Source: an uncultured Lachnospiraceae bacterium
GTDB taxonomy: Bacteria; Bacillota; Clostridia; Lachnospirales; Lachnospiraceae
Length of the DNA: 64,000 nt
Direction of reading: 5' to 3'
Assembly: GCA_910588845.1 (NCBI GenBank)
Contig: CAJURU010000010.1
Span: 1-64,000, forward strand
A model generated the notes under the pieces. It searched no databases. It saw only the letters and a program-made list of their open reading frames with translations, and was not told the origin of the DNA. Of this stretch, positions 8,238-16,353 are shown one piece after another (the stretch's first letter is position 1; every line of letters starts with the position of its first letter). A program made the position numbers and the translations under genes.

Positions 8238-9402
8238 AATGCGCACCTTTCTTACGATGTTAGGGATTATCATTGGAGTGGCGGCGTTGATTATTCTGGT
8301 ATCGCTTGCGGATGGCGCAGGGAATTCTGTCGCGGAACAGATTGCCAGCATGGGCAGCAATTATCTTAGCGTACGTATTTCAGATAACAAGGAAAATCCT
8401 TTGAAATATAATGAATTTATGGAGTTGTTTACAACAGAGGAATTTGCAGAGGCGGCTCCAGTGGGCAGAACAAGTGTTACTGCTAAGACAGAGTATATCA
8501 ATCATTCGCTGAATGTGTATGGGACCAGCGGCGGGTATTTTGCGATTATGGATATGGATTTGCGTGCCGGCAGGATATTAAAGCGGGCAGATTTGCAAAA
8601 CCGCTCCAATGTGATCGTACTTTCTTATGACACAGCGGTAGAGATTTTTGGGAGGGCAGATGTAGAGGGGGAAAGTTTATCGCTGGATGGGAGAGCATTT
8701 CTGGTGGCAGGCGTGCTGTCCGAGGAGTCAGCGTCGCCCTCCTCTGCTATGACAGTCAGGAGCAGTGACGACAGTTCAGAGACAGTCGTGCTGGAGGGAT
8801 ATATCCCTTACACGACATTGGGTCAGATTACAGACAATGTCCTTGAAATCTCACAGTTTTATGTATCTTCTGCGGATGAGGATTCTATGGATTTGGCACA
8901 AATGAAATTGGAAGAAATTCTTCTTGGGCGTTTTGGCAATGACGAGGATGCATTTGATGTCCAAAATCAGTCTGAGGTGATGGAAGCGATGGCAAAGACC
9001 AGTAATACCATGTCTATGATGTTGGGGGGAATTGCGGCGATTTCACTGTTAGTCGGCGGAATAGGGATTATGAACATTATGCTCGTGTCTGTGACGGAGC
9101 GCACGAAAGAGATCGGCATACGCAAAGCCATAGGGGCGGGCAAGAGCAGCATCATGCTGCAATTTCTTCTGGAGGCAGTGATTGTGAGCCTCTCAGGATG
9201 TCTGATAGGAATCATATCTTCCTGGGCAGCGTTACAAGTGATTGGAAATATTATGGGCGCTGCACTGAGCGTAACCATGAATGTGCGTGTAGCGTTGCTT
9301 GCGGTAGCATTTTCTGCGGTGATCGGCATTGTGTTCGGGCTATATCCAGCCAATAAAGCCGCCAATAAAAAGCCGATAGATGCGCTGCGATATGCGGGAT
9401 AA
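8188..9402 (+). CDS. MacB/FtsX-like ABC transporter permease
   Basis: Membrane subunit of 404 residues with the MacB layout: one N-terminal transmembrane helix (LTMLGIIIGVAALIILVSL), a ~220-residue extracytoplasmic MacB periplasmic-core-like domain, then three transmembrane helices containing the FtsX segment (GGIGIMNIMLVSVTERTKEIGIRKAIG). It ends ALRYAG, the usual family ending. ATG 8188 is preferred because AAGGAGGG sits just before it. With the ATPase and fusion protein it makes a complete Gram-positive tripartite-like exporter. The substrate is unknown; relatives export macrolides, lantibiotics or peptides. Confidence 0.92.
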   Translation: MVIQTGKMAWNAVCANKMRTFLTMLGIIIGVAALIILVSLADGAGNSVAEQIASMGSNYLSVRISDNKENPLKYNEFMELFTTEEFAEAAPVGRTSVTAKTEYINHSLNVYGTSGGYFAIMDMDLRAGRILKRADLQNRSNVIVLSYDTAVEIFGRADVEGESLSLDGRAFLVAGVLSEESASPSSAMTVRSSDDSSETVVLEGYIPYTTLGQITDNVLEISQFYVSSADEDSMDLAQMKLEEILLGRFGNDEDAFDVQNQSEVMEAMAKTSNTMSMMLGGIAAISLLVGGIGIMNIMLVSVTERTKEIGIRKAIGAGKSSIMLQFLLEAVIVSLSGCLIGIISSWAALQVIGNIMGAALSVTMNVRVALLAVAFSAVIGIVFGLYPANKAANKKPIDALRYAG

Positions 9403-9435
9403 TACTTCATTAGTTTAAAGTGCTGCAATAAGTCA

Positions 9436-9464
9436 TTGACCTTGGCTGTGATTGGTGGTATTCT
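9436..9464 (+). promoter_or_regulatory. Promoter of the SCP2-domain gene
   Basis: TTGACC (9436-9441), a 17-base spacer and TATTCT (9459-9464), with AAGGAGG and the ATG 23 bases further on. Confidence 0.6.
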
Positions 9465-9486
9465 ATGAAATAAGGAGGAATGGAAG

Positions 9487-9858
9487 ATGACATATGAAGA
9501 ATTTTTTGCAAAGGTAAAAGAGAAATTTATGGATGCGGATGTTTCAGGCGTCACGGAGCACCTGGCATACCAGTTCAACATCACAGGGGAAGCGGAGGGA
9601 ATCTTTTATGTGGAAGTAAAAGAAGGCAAACTCTATGTGGAGCCTTATGATTATCGCGACAGAGACGCTGCATTTACGGCTTCTGCAGAAAACTTGATGA
9701 AGATTGCGGAAGGTAAGCTGGATCCGGTTTTGGCATTTACCATGAAGAAGCTCAAGGTGGAAGGCAATATTGATAAGGCGTTGAAGCTGAAAGGCATGAT
9801 TGACGGTAAGAAGAAAGCGGATAAGAAGGCGGATAAAAAGTCCGACAAGAAGAAATAG
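9487..9858 (+). CDS. SCP2 sterol-binding-domain protein
   Basis: A 123-residue cytosolic protein with the SCP2 alpha/beta fold pattern: GIFYVEVKEGKLYVEPYDYRDRDAAFTASAENLMKIAEGKLDPVLAFTMKKLKVEGNIDKALKL, read as consecutive segments. It ends in a Lys/Asp-rich tail (KKADKKADKKSDKKK). Clostridial members probably bind lipid or acyl ligands, but the true ligand is not established. It has its own promoter and strong AAGGAGG. The gene ends 15 bases from the convergent MATE gene and no terminator is visible between them. Confidence 0.85.
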   Translation: MTYEEFFAKVKEKFMDADVSGVTEHLAYQFNITGEAEGIFYVEVKEGKLYVEPYDYRDRDAAFTASAENLMKIAEGKLDPVLAFTMKKLKVEGNIDKALKLKGMIDGKKKADKKADKKSDKKK

Positions 9859-9873
9859 GATAGAAACCGCCAT

Positions 9874-11199
9874 CTAAGAGGGCTGCCGCATTGAGGATTT
9901 TGCAAACTTCTGATACAGTATCACGCCCAGAATGGAGACGATGCATTCTGTTAGCGGGTACGACAGCCATACACCCGTCATTCCAAAGAAATAGGCGAGT
10001 GTAAATGCTATTGGTACGATTAAGAAAAGTCCTCGCGTCAGAGAAAGAGCCTGCGCTGGCAGCGCCTTTTCGATGGAGGTAAAGTGTGTGGACAGCACAA
10101 TGTTAAAGCCGACAAAAGGGATGGCAGTAAAGTACAGGATAAGCCCGGATTCAGCAATTCGTTGTAGATATGCGTCCTGTGCGTTGTTAAAAATACCCAC
10201 TATGAAACCGTTATTTATCACAGATAAAACGTAAATAAAGAGAGACATCAATGCGATAGTGACGGTGGCATATCTGAGGATTTTTGTAATCTCATCTCTG
10301 TTTCCTAATCCATAGGCACGGCTGGTAATCGGCTGTGTTCCCTGTGCAATTCCCGTATAAATAGATATGACGACAAGCGACAGGTTGGCGACAATGCCGT
10401 AGGCAGCGACGCCAATATTGCCCAGCAGCCCGAGGATGATGAAATTGAAAGCAATCATCACAATGCCGGAGGCAAATTCTGTAATCAGTGAAGGGAGCCC
10501 CAGGGAGAGGGTTGCTTTCGTTAAATCCGCAGACAATTGCAGCCTTCGGATGTGGAAATGATTCTGTTTTGTAATCCAATGTTTCGACAGGATACACATA
10601 CTTAGGGTGGGAGCGAGCGCAGTTGCCAGCACAGCCCCCAGAATGCCCATACGCAGCGGAAATATAAGAATATAATCCAATACAATGTTTGCCAGGCTGC
10701 CGATGAGCATAGCAGCCATAGAGAGCCTTGGGTTGCCGTCATTCCTTACAAAGCAGAGAAGAACATTATTCATTAGGAAGGCAGGGGCAAAAATTAATAG
10801 GATTTGCAGATATGTTTTTGTCATGGAAAAAATTTCACGGTCAGCCCCTAAAATGGTTGTGAGCGTTCCGGCGAAGAAAATACCCATGAACACGAAAACA
10901 GCGGCAAAAATTGCGGTAAGGCATAGCACGTTAGAAAACGTCTTGTCTGCATATTCCTGTTTTTTTTGACCTTGGAATATCGTATATTTTGTTGCGGCGC
11001 CCATCCCCAGCATTAGGCCGCTGCCGTGAATAAAGCTATAAACTGGAATGGCAAGGTTCAAGGCTGCCAGGCCATTGGCGCCAAGGCTTTTTGCAATAAA
11101 ATAAGTATCAGCCAGAATATAACAGGACAGGCCGATCATACCGCAGATATTTAAGGTTATATATCGTAGATATTCGTGGAAAAGTTTTTTGGATTCCAT
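9874..11199 (-). CDS. MATE-family multidrug/guanidinium exporter, MepA-like
   Basis: A 441-residue integral membrane protein with about twelve hydrophobic segments in two homologous halves, the length expected for MATE sodium- or proton-driven drug antiporters. It begins MESKKLFHEYLRYITLN and contains the typical ADTYFIAKSLGANGLAALNLAIPVYSF segment, read as consecutive pieces. AGGAGGGATCGCACCT precedes the ATG. The ~210-base leader carries a promoter, an upstream hairpin and an intrinsic terminator that cannot form together, so expression is probably set by transcription attenuation. MATE genes of this type in Clostridia are the known partners of guanidine-IV (mepA-motif) riboswitches, which fits export of guanidinium-like compounds. 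Confidence 0.9.
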   Translation of the reverse strand: MESKKLFHEYLRYITLNICGMIGLSCYILADTYFIAKSLGANGLAALNLAIPVYSFIHGSGLMLGMGAATKYTIFQGQKKQEYADKTFSNVLCLTAIFAAVFVFMGIFFAGTLTTILGADREIFSMTKTYLQILLIFAPAFLMNNVLLCFVRNDGNPRLSMAAMLIGSLANIVLDYILIFPLRMGILGAVLATALAPTLSMCILSKHWITKQNHFHIRRLQLSADLTKATLSLGLPSLITEFASGIVMIAFNFIILGLLGNIGVAAYGIVANLSLVVISIYTGIAQGTQPITSRAYGLGNRDEITKILRYATVTIALMSLFIYVLSVINNGFIVGIFNNAQDAYLQRIAESGLILYFTAIPFVGFNIVLSTHFTSIEKALPAQALSLTRGLFLIVPIAFTLAYFFGMTGVWLSYPLTECIVSILGVILYQKFAKSSMRQPS

Positions 11200-11289
11200 A
11201 GGTGCGATCCCTCCTGACAGATAAAAGTATGCATTCTTGTTCTTCTACAAAAAAGATATTTTTATGTGTTAGCGTAACAAATTTGTTAG

Positions 11290-11374
11290 AAAAAACGTCA
11301 AACTCCCATCTTCCAAGACCTAACGATGGAAAGCCTGACGCAGAAATCCCTTACCCGGTGGCAAGGTGAAGCGT
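11290..11374 (-). promoter_or_regulatory. Attenuator leader, probable guanidine-IV (mepA-type) riboswitch
   Basis: Read on the minus strand, an upstream hairpin closes with ACGC (11374-11371) and GCGT (11341-11338) and contains CCTTGCC-ACC-GGGTAAGG. An intrinsic terminator follows: CGTCAGGC...TTTGACG (11340-11296), about 15 pairs with one bulge, then six U. The CGT at 11340-11338 is used by both hairpins, so they exclude each other. The upstream loop ACC can pair with GGU in the terminator loop (TTAGGTCT). The site lies ~90 bases before the MATE ATG. No upstream ATG is seen that would make this a leader-peptide attenuator. The riboswitch class is inferred from context and architecture. Confidence 0.6.
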
Positions 11375-11414
11375 TTAGTATTAAAAAACGAATAATAATA
11401 TTTTGGTATTGCTA

Positions 11415-11443
11415 ATAATACAGGAAAAGTATGAGGCTGTCAA
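11415..11443 (-). promoter_or_regulatory. Promoter of the MATE leader
   Basis: On the minus strand TTGACA (11443-11438), a 17-base spacer and TATTAT (11420-11415). Transcription would start near 11408, about 35 bases before the first leader hairpin. Confidence 0.8.
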
Positions 11444-11515
11444 TCTATTTTTTCCATGCCGCGAAAGGACATTGGTTATTGCCATTATGTTTTATGAAAG
11501 AGTGGTAAAAATATT

Positions 11516-12077
11516 ATGATAAATATAGAGATAATAAATGCGATAATCTCAGCTGGTACGTCAATATCTGTAGTGATATTATCGCAAATATTAATTGGGT
11601 ATAAAGAAAAGAACCGATTGCAAGAGAGCGAAATGGGTCGCTTGTTAAAGGAATATTTGAATCCGGTAAGATTTATATTAGCAGAAAATTATTATCGCAT
11701 TAATAAGATTGTTAATGAGACAAAGAAAAATGGTAATAATTATGCAATTTTAGTTGTGGATGAAAAAGTGGAACAATTAAATAAAACTACAGAGTGGTTT
11801 GTAGGAGACGGATGTTATCTGATGACATCCTGCTATTTGCTTTCCTGTTTATTTGCTTATCATGGAAAAGATTCGTAATGACATACCATTTTTAAAGTTG
11901 ACAAAACATAAAGATACTGAGCTGATTAAAATAATAAATAAATTGACGGCCGGTTTTAGCAAAAACTTGAATATTTATTACGGTATTCAAATGAATATAG
12001 GGAAAGAATTTTATATTAGGGAAGAGCAAAGAATTTACCGAATAAAGCAGCATTACGAAAATGCCTTAAAGGGGTAA
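11516..12077 (+). pseudogene. Frameshifted AT-rich gene of unknown function
   Basis: Frame one runs 11516-11878 (120 codons; MINIEIINAIISAGTSISVV, a membrane anchor, then NPVRFILAENYYRINKIVNE). It ends just after SCLFAY. The next frame continues from about 11862 to 12077 as MEKIRNDIPFLKLTKHKDTE and GIQMNIGKEFYIREEQRIYR. Removing one base (a C near 11867) would join them as CLFAY-MEKIRND in a ~185-residue protein. The ribosome site is weak and the base composition is more AT-rich than its neighbours. I do not recognise the family. The N-terminal membrane segment and AT bias suggest an acquired accessory gene now inactive. Confidence 0.6.
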
Positions 12078-12130
12078 ATTATCAACCTGTTCCAAAGGTT
12101 TTACCTATTAAATTTGTAAAGATATATGGC

Positions 12131-12174
12131 ACAAAAGTCACTCTTGAAAGCTAGATTCTCAGAGTGACTTTTGT
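12131..12174. terminator. Bidirectional terminator
   Basis: A perfect 14-bp inverted repeat ACAAAAGTCACTCT (12131-12144) / AGAGTGACTTTTGT (12161-12174), with T- and A-rich arms that give U tracts on both strands. It separates the decayed gene from the convergent ABC permease. Confidence 0.8.
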
Positions 12175-12190
12175 ATAGATTGCTTTGCGC

Positions 12191-12991
12191 TTAGGACATA
12201 CGTTTCAGATAACGTTTTTCCAGTCGGGTTAATAAGCTGTAGAGCCCCCAGGCAAGCAGACAGAGGATTACGATAGACATGACAACCCAGTCAAGCTTGA
12301 AAACCTGGCTGCCATAGATTATCAAGTAGCCAAGCCCCTCCCGCGAGGAAATAAATTCTCCGATAATTACGCCCACAAGACAGAGCCCGATGTTTACCTT
12401 CATGACGGCGAAGAGAGCGGGAATGTTGGCGGGAAGCACGACTTTTGTGAGAATGTGGTATTTCTTGCCGCCTAAGGTCTGGACGAGCTTGATTTTTTCT
12501 GCGTCGACGGATTGAAAGCTGGTGTACAGGCTTAAAATGGAACCGAAAATTGCCACAGATATGCCCGTAATAATAATTGTATTGTAATTTGCGCCGAACC
12601 AGACAATGAGAAGCGGCGCTAGTGCAGACTTAGGCAGGCTGTTCAAGATTACCAAATATGGTTCCAATGTCTCTGAAATTTTTTTGTTCAGCCATAAGAT
12701 AATGGTTGCCACGAGCGCCAGGACTGTTACCAATATAAAGCTGGCAATGGTCTCGAATAAAGTGACGCCTATATGGGTGAAAAGCGTGTGGTCCAGGAGC
12801 ATATCGTAGGCACATATTATTACCCTTGAAGGGCTGCTGAAAAAGAAGGAATCAATCAGATTCAGCTGGGCCGCGCCCTCCCATAGTCCGAAAAAAAGCA
12901 CGAAGATGCATAATCTGCTGATGGTAACTATTTGTCTGTGTTTTTTTTGGCTCAACAGAAATTTCTGCTGGGCAAGGGAAATCTCACTCAT
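12191..12991 (-). CDS. NitT/TauT-type ABC transporter permease
   Basis: A 266-residue inner-membrane permease with about six transmembrane helices and the BPD_transp_1 coupling segment (VQTLGGKKYHILTKVVLPANIPALFA). That motif and the FGLWEGAAQLNLID N-terminus place it with the SsuC/TauC/ThiX permeases for sulfonates, taurine, nitrate or thiamine precursors. It starts inside the end of the ATPase gene (8-base overlap). No substrate-binding protein is nearby, so the substrate cannot be named. Confidence 0.87.
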   Translation of the reverse strand: MSEISLAQQKFLLSQKKHRQIVTISRLCIFVLFFGLWEGAAQLNLIDSFFFSSPSRVIICAYDMLLDHTLFTHIGVTLFETIASFILVTVLALVATIILWLNKKISETLEPYLVILNSLPKSALAPLLIVWFGANYNTIIITGISVAIFGSILSLYTSFQSVDAEKIKLVQTLGGKKYHILTKVVLPANIPALFAVMKVNIGLCLVGVIIGEFISSREGLGYLIIYGSQVFKLDWVVMSIVILCLLAWGLYSLLTRLEKRYLKRMS

Positions 12992-13751
12992 CGTCGTTCA
13001 GCTCCTTCCATATTTGATTAAAATAATCTTTAAATTCCGTGGAATTCCTTCGTTCAAGCGGACTGATATTTTCCGGAAAAGAAATGTCGACAACGCTTTT
13101 AATTGTCGCCGGGCGTTTACTCAGCACCAGAACCTGGCTGCCCAGGCTCACTGCCTCAGACAAATCATGAGTTACCAGGATGGCTGTTTTCTGTTCTTTC
13201 TTTATAATGGAACCAATATCATCCCCCACAGTAAGTCTTGTCTGATAGTCCAGGGCTGAAAATGGTTCATCCAAAAGTAAAATCTCCGGTTCCAGAGCAA
13301 GGGTGCGGATGAGAGCTGCACGCTGCCGCATACCGCCGGAGAGCTGGGAAGGTCTGGCGTCTTTGAACTTGTAGAGACCATAGGTTTTTAACATGTCAAG
13401 TACTTTCTCTTTTGCGGCGGGCGTCAGCTTATTTTGGATTTCCAGCCCCAGCATGACGTTTTTTTCAATCGTACGCCATTCTAAGAGATGGTCGTGCTGA
13501 AGCATATAGCCGATAGTTCCGCCGGCTTTTTGGAACAATTTTTGTCCATACAGCAAAATAGAACCGTGTTCCGGTTCTATCAGTCCTGCCAGAAGGGAAA
13601 GGAGGGTGGATTTGCCACAACCGCTTGGTCCTACAATCGCCAGAAAATCACCTTTATGAACCGTAAAATTTATATTATGAAGCGCGGGAGTTTCACCCTG
13701 TATCGTATGGTAAGAATATCCCGCGTGGTTGATTTCCATTAATTTTTCCAT
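12984..13751 (-). CDS. NitT/TauT-type ABC transporter ATPase
   Basis: A 255-residue ATPase of the SsuB/TauB class. Walker A is GPSGCGKST, the Q-loop is YMLQHD, the signature is LSGGMRQR, Walker B is ILLLDEPFSALD and the switch is LVTHD. It is first in a two-gene minus-strand operon with the permease and is preceded by AAGGAGAATCCT. The C-terminal ~25 residues (ISPLERRNSTEFKDYFNQIW) are typical for the group. The usual third gene, a solute-binding lipoprotein, is missing from both sides. Confidence 0.9.
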   Translation of the reverse strand: MEKLMEINHAGYSYHTIQGETPALHNINFTVHKGDFLAIVGPSGCGKSTLLSLLAGLIEPEHGSILLYGQKLFQKAGGTIGYMLQHDHLLEWRTIEKNVMLGLEIQNKLTPAAKEKVLDMLKTYGLYKFKDARPSQLSGGMRQRAALIRTLALEPEILLLDEPFSALDYQTRLTVGDDIGSIIKKEQKTAILVTHDLSEAVSLGSQVLVLSKRPATIKSVVDISFPENISPLERRNSTEFKDYFNQIWKELNDDE

Positions 13752-13835
13752 AGGATTCTCCTTATTATCGCTTATGTTATTGTATGAGTGAAAAATGAGA
13801 TGGTGCTATGTTGGGGAAGCATTTGTAAAAGGGGA

Positions 13836-13864
13836 TTGACATAGGAAGACGAAGTTTTTATGAT
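13836..13864 (+). promoter_or_regulatory. Promoter-like site between the ABC pair and the LytTR operon
   Basis: TTGACA (13836-13841), 17 bases, TATGAT (13859-13864). It would drive a transcript toward the LytTR operon. A frame across this stretch (VKKSYPMEWMRALAQLCETF) has no start or ribosome site and was not called. The rest of 13752-14119 holds only the second promoter below. Confidence 0.5.
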
Positions 13865-13979
13865 GTTGAGTGCGGCATCGCAGTCGTTAAAAAATCATAC
13901 CCGATGGAATGGATGCGGGCGTTAGCGCAACTCTGTGAGACATTCCACAGCATTGACAAAGCATTTCAAAGCAAATGAG

Positions 13980-14008
13980 TTGTTTTAAGATATTATGGAA
14001 ATTATAAT
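13980..14008 (+). promoter_or_regulatory. Promoter of the LytTR/ABC operon
   Basis: TTGTTT (13980-13985), a 17-base spacer and TATAAT (14003-14008), about 110 bases before the GTG start of the response regulator. Confidence 0.5.
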
Positions 14009-14119
14009 AAAAAGACCCGAATGTCATACTGCCTGCAATGATCCTGGCATTCCTGGGAGGATAGACGGCAAATAGCTGCGGCGTACATTTATAATTTTAA
14101 TAAAGAGGGAGGTGCTGGT

Positions 14120-14824
14120 GTGATCCATATTGCAATCTGTGATGATGAAAAATATATGTCCGACCATATACGGACAATGGCGTCTGATTTTTTCAACAGA
14201 AAAAATATGGAGATAACCATCCGACAATTTTCTTGTGCAGAAGAATTATTGAAATATGACAGGCAGATAGACATTCTGTTTTTAGATATCCAGATGAAGG
14301 ACATAAACGGCATGGAAGCTGCAAGAAAGCTGCGGGAGCGTAAGTTTAAAGGCTTCCTGATTTTTATCACAGTATTAAGGGAAATGGTATTTCAGTCTTT
14401 CGAGGTGCAGGCTTATGATTATTTGGTAAAACCGGTCGAAGAAAAACACTTTGAAAAAACAATGGAGCGCCTTTATGTTTCTATGCAGAATGCAAGTGAG
14501 GCCAGTTTGCTTGTACAGAAGGGATATGAGAGACGTATAATCTCTTTGGAGGATATTATTTACTGTGAAATTATTGACAGGAAAATATATCTCAATTTAG
14601 TATCGTCTGAGGTCGTTGATTATTATGAGCGGATTGAACATTTAGAAACAAAATTAGCCGGCGTTTTTTTTCGGTGCCATAGGAGCTATTTGATCAATCT
14701 GAAACATTTAAAAAGCTATAAGAATGGAATTGCTTATATGGAGGGCGGCAAGGAGATTCCAGTATCACGGCTGCGGAGCAAAGAGTTTTCAGGAGTTGTT
14801 TTACAGTATATGAAAAACTTTTAA
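14120..14824 (+). CDS. LytTR-family response regulator
   Basis: A 234-residue AgrA/VirR-type regulator. The receiver (1-120) has the acidic pocket CDDE, the phospho-accepting Asp in LFLDIQM (about residue 55) and Lys in YLVKPVE. The LytTR DNA-binding domain follows (about 135-232; RRIISLEDIIYCEI, FFRCHRSYLINL, IPVSRLRSKEF). The start is GTG with AGGGAGG before it. It heads a five-gene operon with a sensor kinase, a small membrane protein and an ABC transporter. That arrangement suggests it controls the exporter in response to a peptide or envelope signal. Confidence 0.9.
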   Translation: MIHIAICDDEKYMSDHIRTMASDFFNRKNMEITIRQFSCAEELLKYDRQIDILFLDIQMKDINGMEAARKLRERKFKGFLIFITVLREMVFQSFEVQAYDYLVKPVEEKHFEKTMERLYVSMQNASEASLLVQKGYERRIISLEDIIYCEIIDRKIYLNLVSSEVVDYYERIEHLETKLAGVFFRCHRSYLINLKHLKSYKNGIAYMEGGKEIPVSRLRSKEFSGVVLQYMKNF

Positions 14825-14851
14825 GAATCCTTTGCATATGGGAGAGGTAGA

Positions 14852-16162
14852 ATGACTGATTATATAGATTTTTTTAGTGAATTTGTCATGGGAAGCGTTG
14901 AGATGCTTTTTCTATTTTATTTCTTTGTAAAACTTTTACGCAAGAAAGTAAGAAGTTATTTTTATCTCTTGTTTGCTGTATTCGCGACAGTATGCTACCA
15001 TTTTGTTCGGGTTGATACAATCGCAGGATTCGCGCTGGTCGTCCTTTTACTTATAGCGGGCGGAATTTTGCTCTGCCATGCCGAATTTAAGTCCTCTCTT
15101 TTATACGCGGCGCTGGTGGTTGAGATTATGCAGCTTTGTTATGGAATTGTGAAATCTCTGCTTAGTGTTTTGTATCCGCTGATGTCTGTTGCCTTCCAGG
15201 ACATGGCCGGTATGGTATTTATGTTGTCAGGAGAGTTGATATCATTGCTGCTGTCAGGGTTTTGTTATTATATGGTATATCGGCATTTTTCTTGTTATAT
15301 CAATACGGAAATACAATACATGTATCTGGTTTTTATCCCATTTCTGATGATATTTATTATGGATGAATATATCAATTCCGTAATATATGGCTGGGAGATT
15401 ATCGAAGACGACGGGACTACACAGTATCTTATCAATCACTGGCAGTTGCTTATCATACAGCTTCTGGGGATATCCAGCCTGTTCTGCATTCTGTACGCAT
15501 ATAAAAAACTCCTGCAAAACTTCCGTCTCAATATGGAGTTGTCTTTGTTAGAACAGGAGGAACGTTCTTTAAGCCGGTATGTAGAAGAGGCAAAAACGCA
15601 TTATGAAAAAACAAAATCTTTCCGCCACGATATCAGAAATCATATTGCAGTCGTAAGAGAACTTTTGCAAAACGGAAAAACGCAGCAGGCGTTACATTAT
15701 ATCGAGGATATGGAAGATATAGCAAAAGAGCTGTCATTTCCATGTAGTACCAATAATCCGGTAGTAGATGTTTTGGTGGGAAACAAACTGGGAATTGCAA
15801 CAAACATGGGGATTGACGTCGACTGTTCACTCCTTCTGCCATACCCATGTGGACTGCGTGACATTGATATCTGCATTATTCTGTCAAATGCTTTGGATAA
15901 TGCAATACATGCATGTAAAAATATAAGTTCCGGCGCAGAAAAGTATATCCATGTATCAGGACGTATACAGGGAGATTTTCTTATGATGGAAATTGGTAAT
16001 AGTTTTCAGGGGAAGGAGATGTTCAAAAAAGGGACAGGTCTGTCAAATATAAAAACGGCAGTTGAAAAATATCATGGGGCCATGAGTATAAAAACTCATG
16101 GTACAGAAGTCGTTCTTAACGTGCTGCTTATCATCCCGCAGCGCTTAGAAAATAGAAATTAG
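14852..16162 (+). CDS. AgrC-like membrane sensor histidine kinase
   Basis: A 436-residue kinase with about six transmembrane helices in residues 1-225. A dimerisation region carries the phospho-acceptor His in SFRHDIRNHIAV (about 257). A GHKL ATPase domain ends the protein, with N-box SNALDNAIHAC and G-box GTGLSNIKTAVEK. This is the HPK10 layout used for peptide sensing. It follows the regulator by 27 bases. No agrB- or agrD-like gene is nearby, so the ligand is unknown. Confidence 0.88.
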   Translation: MTDYIDFFSEFVMGSVEMLFLFYFFVKLLRKKVRSYFYLLFAVFATVCYHFVRVDTIAGFALVVLLLIAGGILLCHAEFKSSLLYAALVVEIMQLCYGIVKSLLSVLYPLMSVAFQDMAGMVFMLSGELISLLLSGFCYYMVYRHFSCYINTEIQYMYLVFIPFLMIFIMDEYINSVIYGWEIIEDDGTTQYLINHWQLLIIQLLGISSLFCILYAYKKLLQNFRLNMELSLLEQEERSLSRYVEEAKTHYEKTKSFRHDIRNHIAVVRELLQNGKTQQALHYIEDMEDIAKELSFPCSTNNPVVDVLVGNKLGIATNMGIDVDCSLLLPYPCGLRDIDICIILSNALDNAIHACKNISSGAEKYIHVSGRIQGDFLMMEIGNSFQGKEMFKKGTGLSNIKTAVEKYHGAMSIKTHGTEVVLNVLLIIPQRLENRN

Positions 16163-16175
16163 GGAGGTAATAATC

Positions 16176-16352
16176 GTGCGTCATGTATATATTCGTGGAT
16201 TGATAGGTTTGCTCTGGCTGATGGCGGCCATTGTATGCGGCGTATCCGGTAACTTTCAGATGATGGCCCTTTACATCATTTTGGGAGGCGCGTTTCTGTA
16301 TTCTGCATATGCAGCGTGGAAAAAAGAAAAAGATAACAAAGGGGGCCGGTAA
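16176..16352 (+). CDS. Small two-helix membrane protein in the LytTR/ABC operon
   Basis: A 58-residue protein starting at GTG with AGGGAGG 9 bases upstream. It begins MRHVYIRGLIGLLWLMAAIV, then has a second hydrophobic segment (MMALYIILGGAFLYSAYAAW) and a basic tail (KKEKDNKGGR). Its stop overlaps the ABC ATPase start region. The strong ribosome site and tight spacing make it a real gene. It could be a transporter subunit or a signal-relay peptide; I do not know the family function. Confidence 0.75.
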   Translation: MRHVYIRGLIGLLWLMAAIVCGVSGNFQMMALYIILGGAFLYSAYAAWKKEKDNKGGR

Positions 16353-16353
16353 C

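Noticed and set aside
13860..13978. A short frame reading VKKSYPMEWMRALAQLCETF...SK
   Set aside because: It has no usable start or ribosome site and overlaps a promoter-like site. It could be the tail of a lost gene, but support is too thin.
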